DNA from: Antedon mediterranea
Taxonomy: Eukaryota; Echinodermata; Crinoidea; Comatulida; Antedonidae
Direction of reading: 5' to 3'
Length of the DNA stretch: 64,000 bases
Assembly (NCBI RefSeq): GCF_964355755.1
Contig: NC_092672.1
Span: 35,894,501-35,958,500 of the forward strand
The position numbers and the translations under genes are program-made. The notes under the pieces are model-generated. The model made no database searches, had not been told where the DNA came from, and saw only the letters and a list, made by a program, of their open reading frames with translations. The first letter of the stretch is position 1; each line of letters opens with the position of its first letter. Of this stretch, positions 63,001 to 64,000 are shown in pieces.

Positions 63001-64000
63001 AATTTGAAAAACTTATTGGATTTTTTAACTTTGTTTTTAATGTCAATTTGAACGTGACAATGGATACATGAGCCAGTTGTGTTCCATCCTGCCCAATTTA
63101 CAAGTTTCTAAATATTGGAGGTAATTTTCACGATGAGAAGTTTACCTAGCTCATTACTATTAATTTCCTCCACTTGCTCCGAACAAGAATTTACAAATTC
63201 CCTCGACACACTCAGCATCGCAAGTCCACGTGCTTGAGGAAGTCATACCATGAACCATCAAACCGTCTGCCAAGAATTCCTTTTGACGGGCTCGCAGGCT
63301 TGGCGTCGAAAGATGTCCAGATCGTCATATCGTCGGTGTTTGTACAAGCTCAACTCTACTCCCAAAGGACTTTAGCAGGAGTAACTTCATTCAATGATTA
63401 AGTACCGTGATTCGGCTTGACAATTTTCGCATGATTTAGTCAGAATTGAGCTCGTTTTTAAAGTAGTGATCTAACTTCGCGAGAACAGAATCAAAGCTTA
63501 CTCAAAATGACACTAATCTAATGTGGCAAGCCGTAATGGGAATTCAAGGATTCATGTTGTTTGGTTCTTGGCGTTTAAGTGACATGTGGTGATCATGTTC
63601 TTGGACAACATACTTCAAAACGACTGACATGTTTTAATCTGTATGATAGATATGACTGTACTTATCGCCATATTCTGAAAGTTTGTTGTTAAAATAAGAT
63701 TTTCTTGACAATCATTTTATTTAAACTTTGGCCCGTAATCTTGTTTTACAAGAAGATAATGCAAATTTTTGTAACAAAAATGGTCCGTAATCATTCTAAA
63801 TATTACAGAGTTTGAATTTAATTTGAGTAGTTTGGTTTGAAAAATGAATCTAAGTTCTAACACAGGGAAAAAAATATGAAAAATTCAAATCAAATAGATT
63901 CTGAAATATAAAATGGAATTAGTTTTCTTTAGTTTTTAGCAGTGATGAAACCGCTTTTTTGGAACACTTAGTTGGCTTATAGGCTTGGCTGATCAGTGGT

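Larger units (their letters stand above)
56280..64000. other. Gene-poor DNA after BRIP1 exon 12, part 2
   Basis: No exon recognised. Holds copy 2 of the ~910-bp element, (AT)n/(ACAT)n microsatellites at 58070-58130 and 58218-58245, a MITE-B copy, a 108-bp hairpin (59907-60014), and unique GC-richer islands near 61010-61360, 61650-61960 and 63040-63600. The last island is the most sequence-complex, but its open frames show no family I know. Confidence 0.5.

Noticed and set aside
63174-63401. 75-codon GC-richer frame as an exon
   Set aside because: No recognisable domain in either orientation; possible non-coding conserved element instead.
1-64000. Operon-like or defence system
   Set aside because: All genes are spliced animal housekeeping or signalling genes with independent roles; no prokaryotic gene order is present.

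Overview
This is a low-GC (roughly one third GC by eye), intron-rich animal nuclear sequence. It holds five recognisable protein-coding genes with GT-AG exons, plus one GC-AG intron. The orthologues (KSR before the KSR1/KSR2 split, TIMM10, NAA25, BRIP1/FANCJ), many tRNA-derived SINEs, abundant small inverted-repeat elements and frequent 'taggcctagg' strings suggest an invertebrate deuterostome. An echinoderm is my best guess, but that is inference, not proof.

Layout. 1-10554 (+): the 3' part of a kinase suppressor of Ras gene, from the second half of the C1 zinc finger to the stop codon; its 5' part lies before the window. 10555-16152: long 3' UTR and intergenic DNA with a 21-bp minisatellite. 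16153-17804 (+): TIMM10, two exons, whose single intron carries a ~910-bp inverted-repeat element. 19317-20943 (-): a four-exon gene for a DUF4291 protein, a family known mainly from bacteria. 21674-35462 (+): a complete 24-exon NAA25 (NatB auxiliary subunit, 963 residues), head-to-head with the DUF4291 gene across a ~730-bp GC-rich gap. 35463-39089: intergenic DNA with a truncated LINE. 39090-45172 (+): the first 12 coding exons of BRIP1 (FANCJ helicase, about 424 residues) up to the DEAH exon. 45173-64000: almost 19 kb with no recognisable exon. It contains AT-rich DNA, tandem arrays, a 507-bp tandem duplication, a second copy of the ~910-bp element and several GC-richer unique islands.

The genes do not form one pathway: Ras/MAPK scaffold, mitochondrial carrier import, unknown DUF4291, N-terminal acetylation, and interstrand-crosslink repair. 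The most distinctive structure is a MITE family of about 100-165 bp (called MITE-A here; ends AGCTCTGTCTACACTATC, TAA/TTA flanks). There are about 20 copies in the first 45 kb and none in the last 19 kb. Some 14 copies sit within about 130 nt downstream of a 5' splice site, against two within a similar distance upstream of an acceptor. Other notable points are a GC-AG intron and a DFG-to-DFS change in KSR, a decayed duplicate of NAA25 exon 10, and the abrupt loss of BRIP1 exons after the DEAH exon. All exon borders were read by eye from splice signals, phase and family resemblance; no alignment was run.
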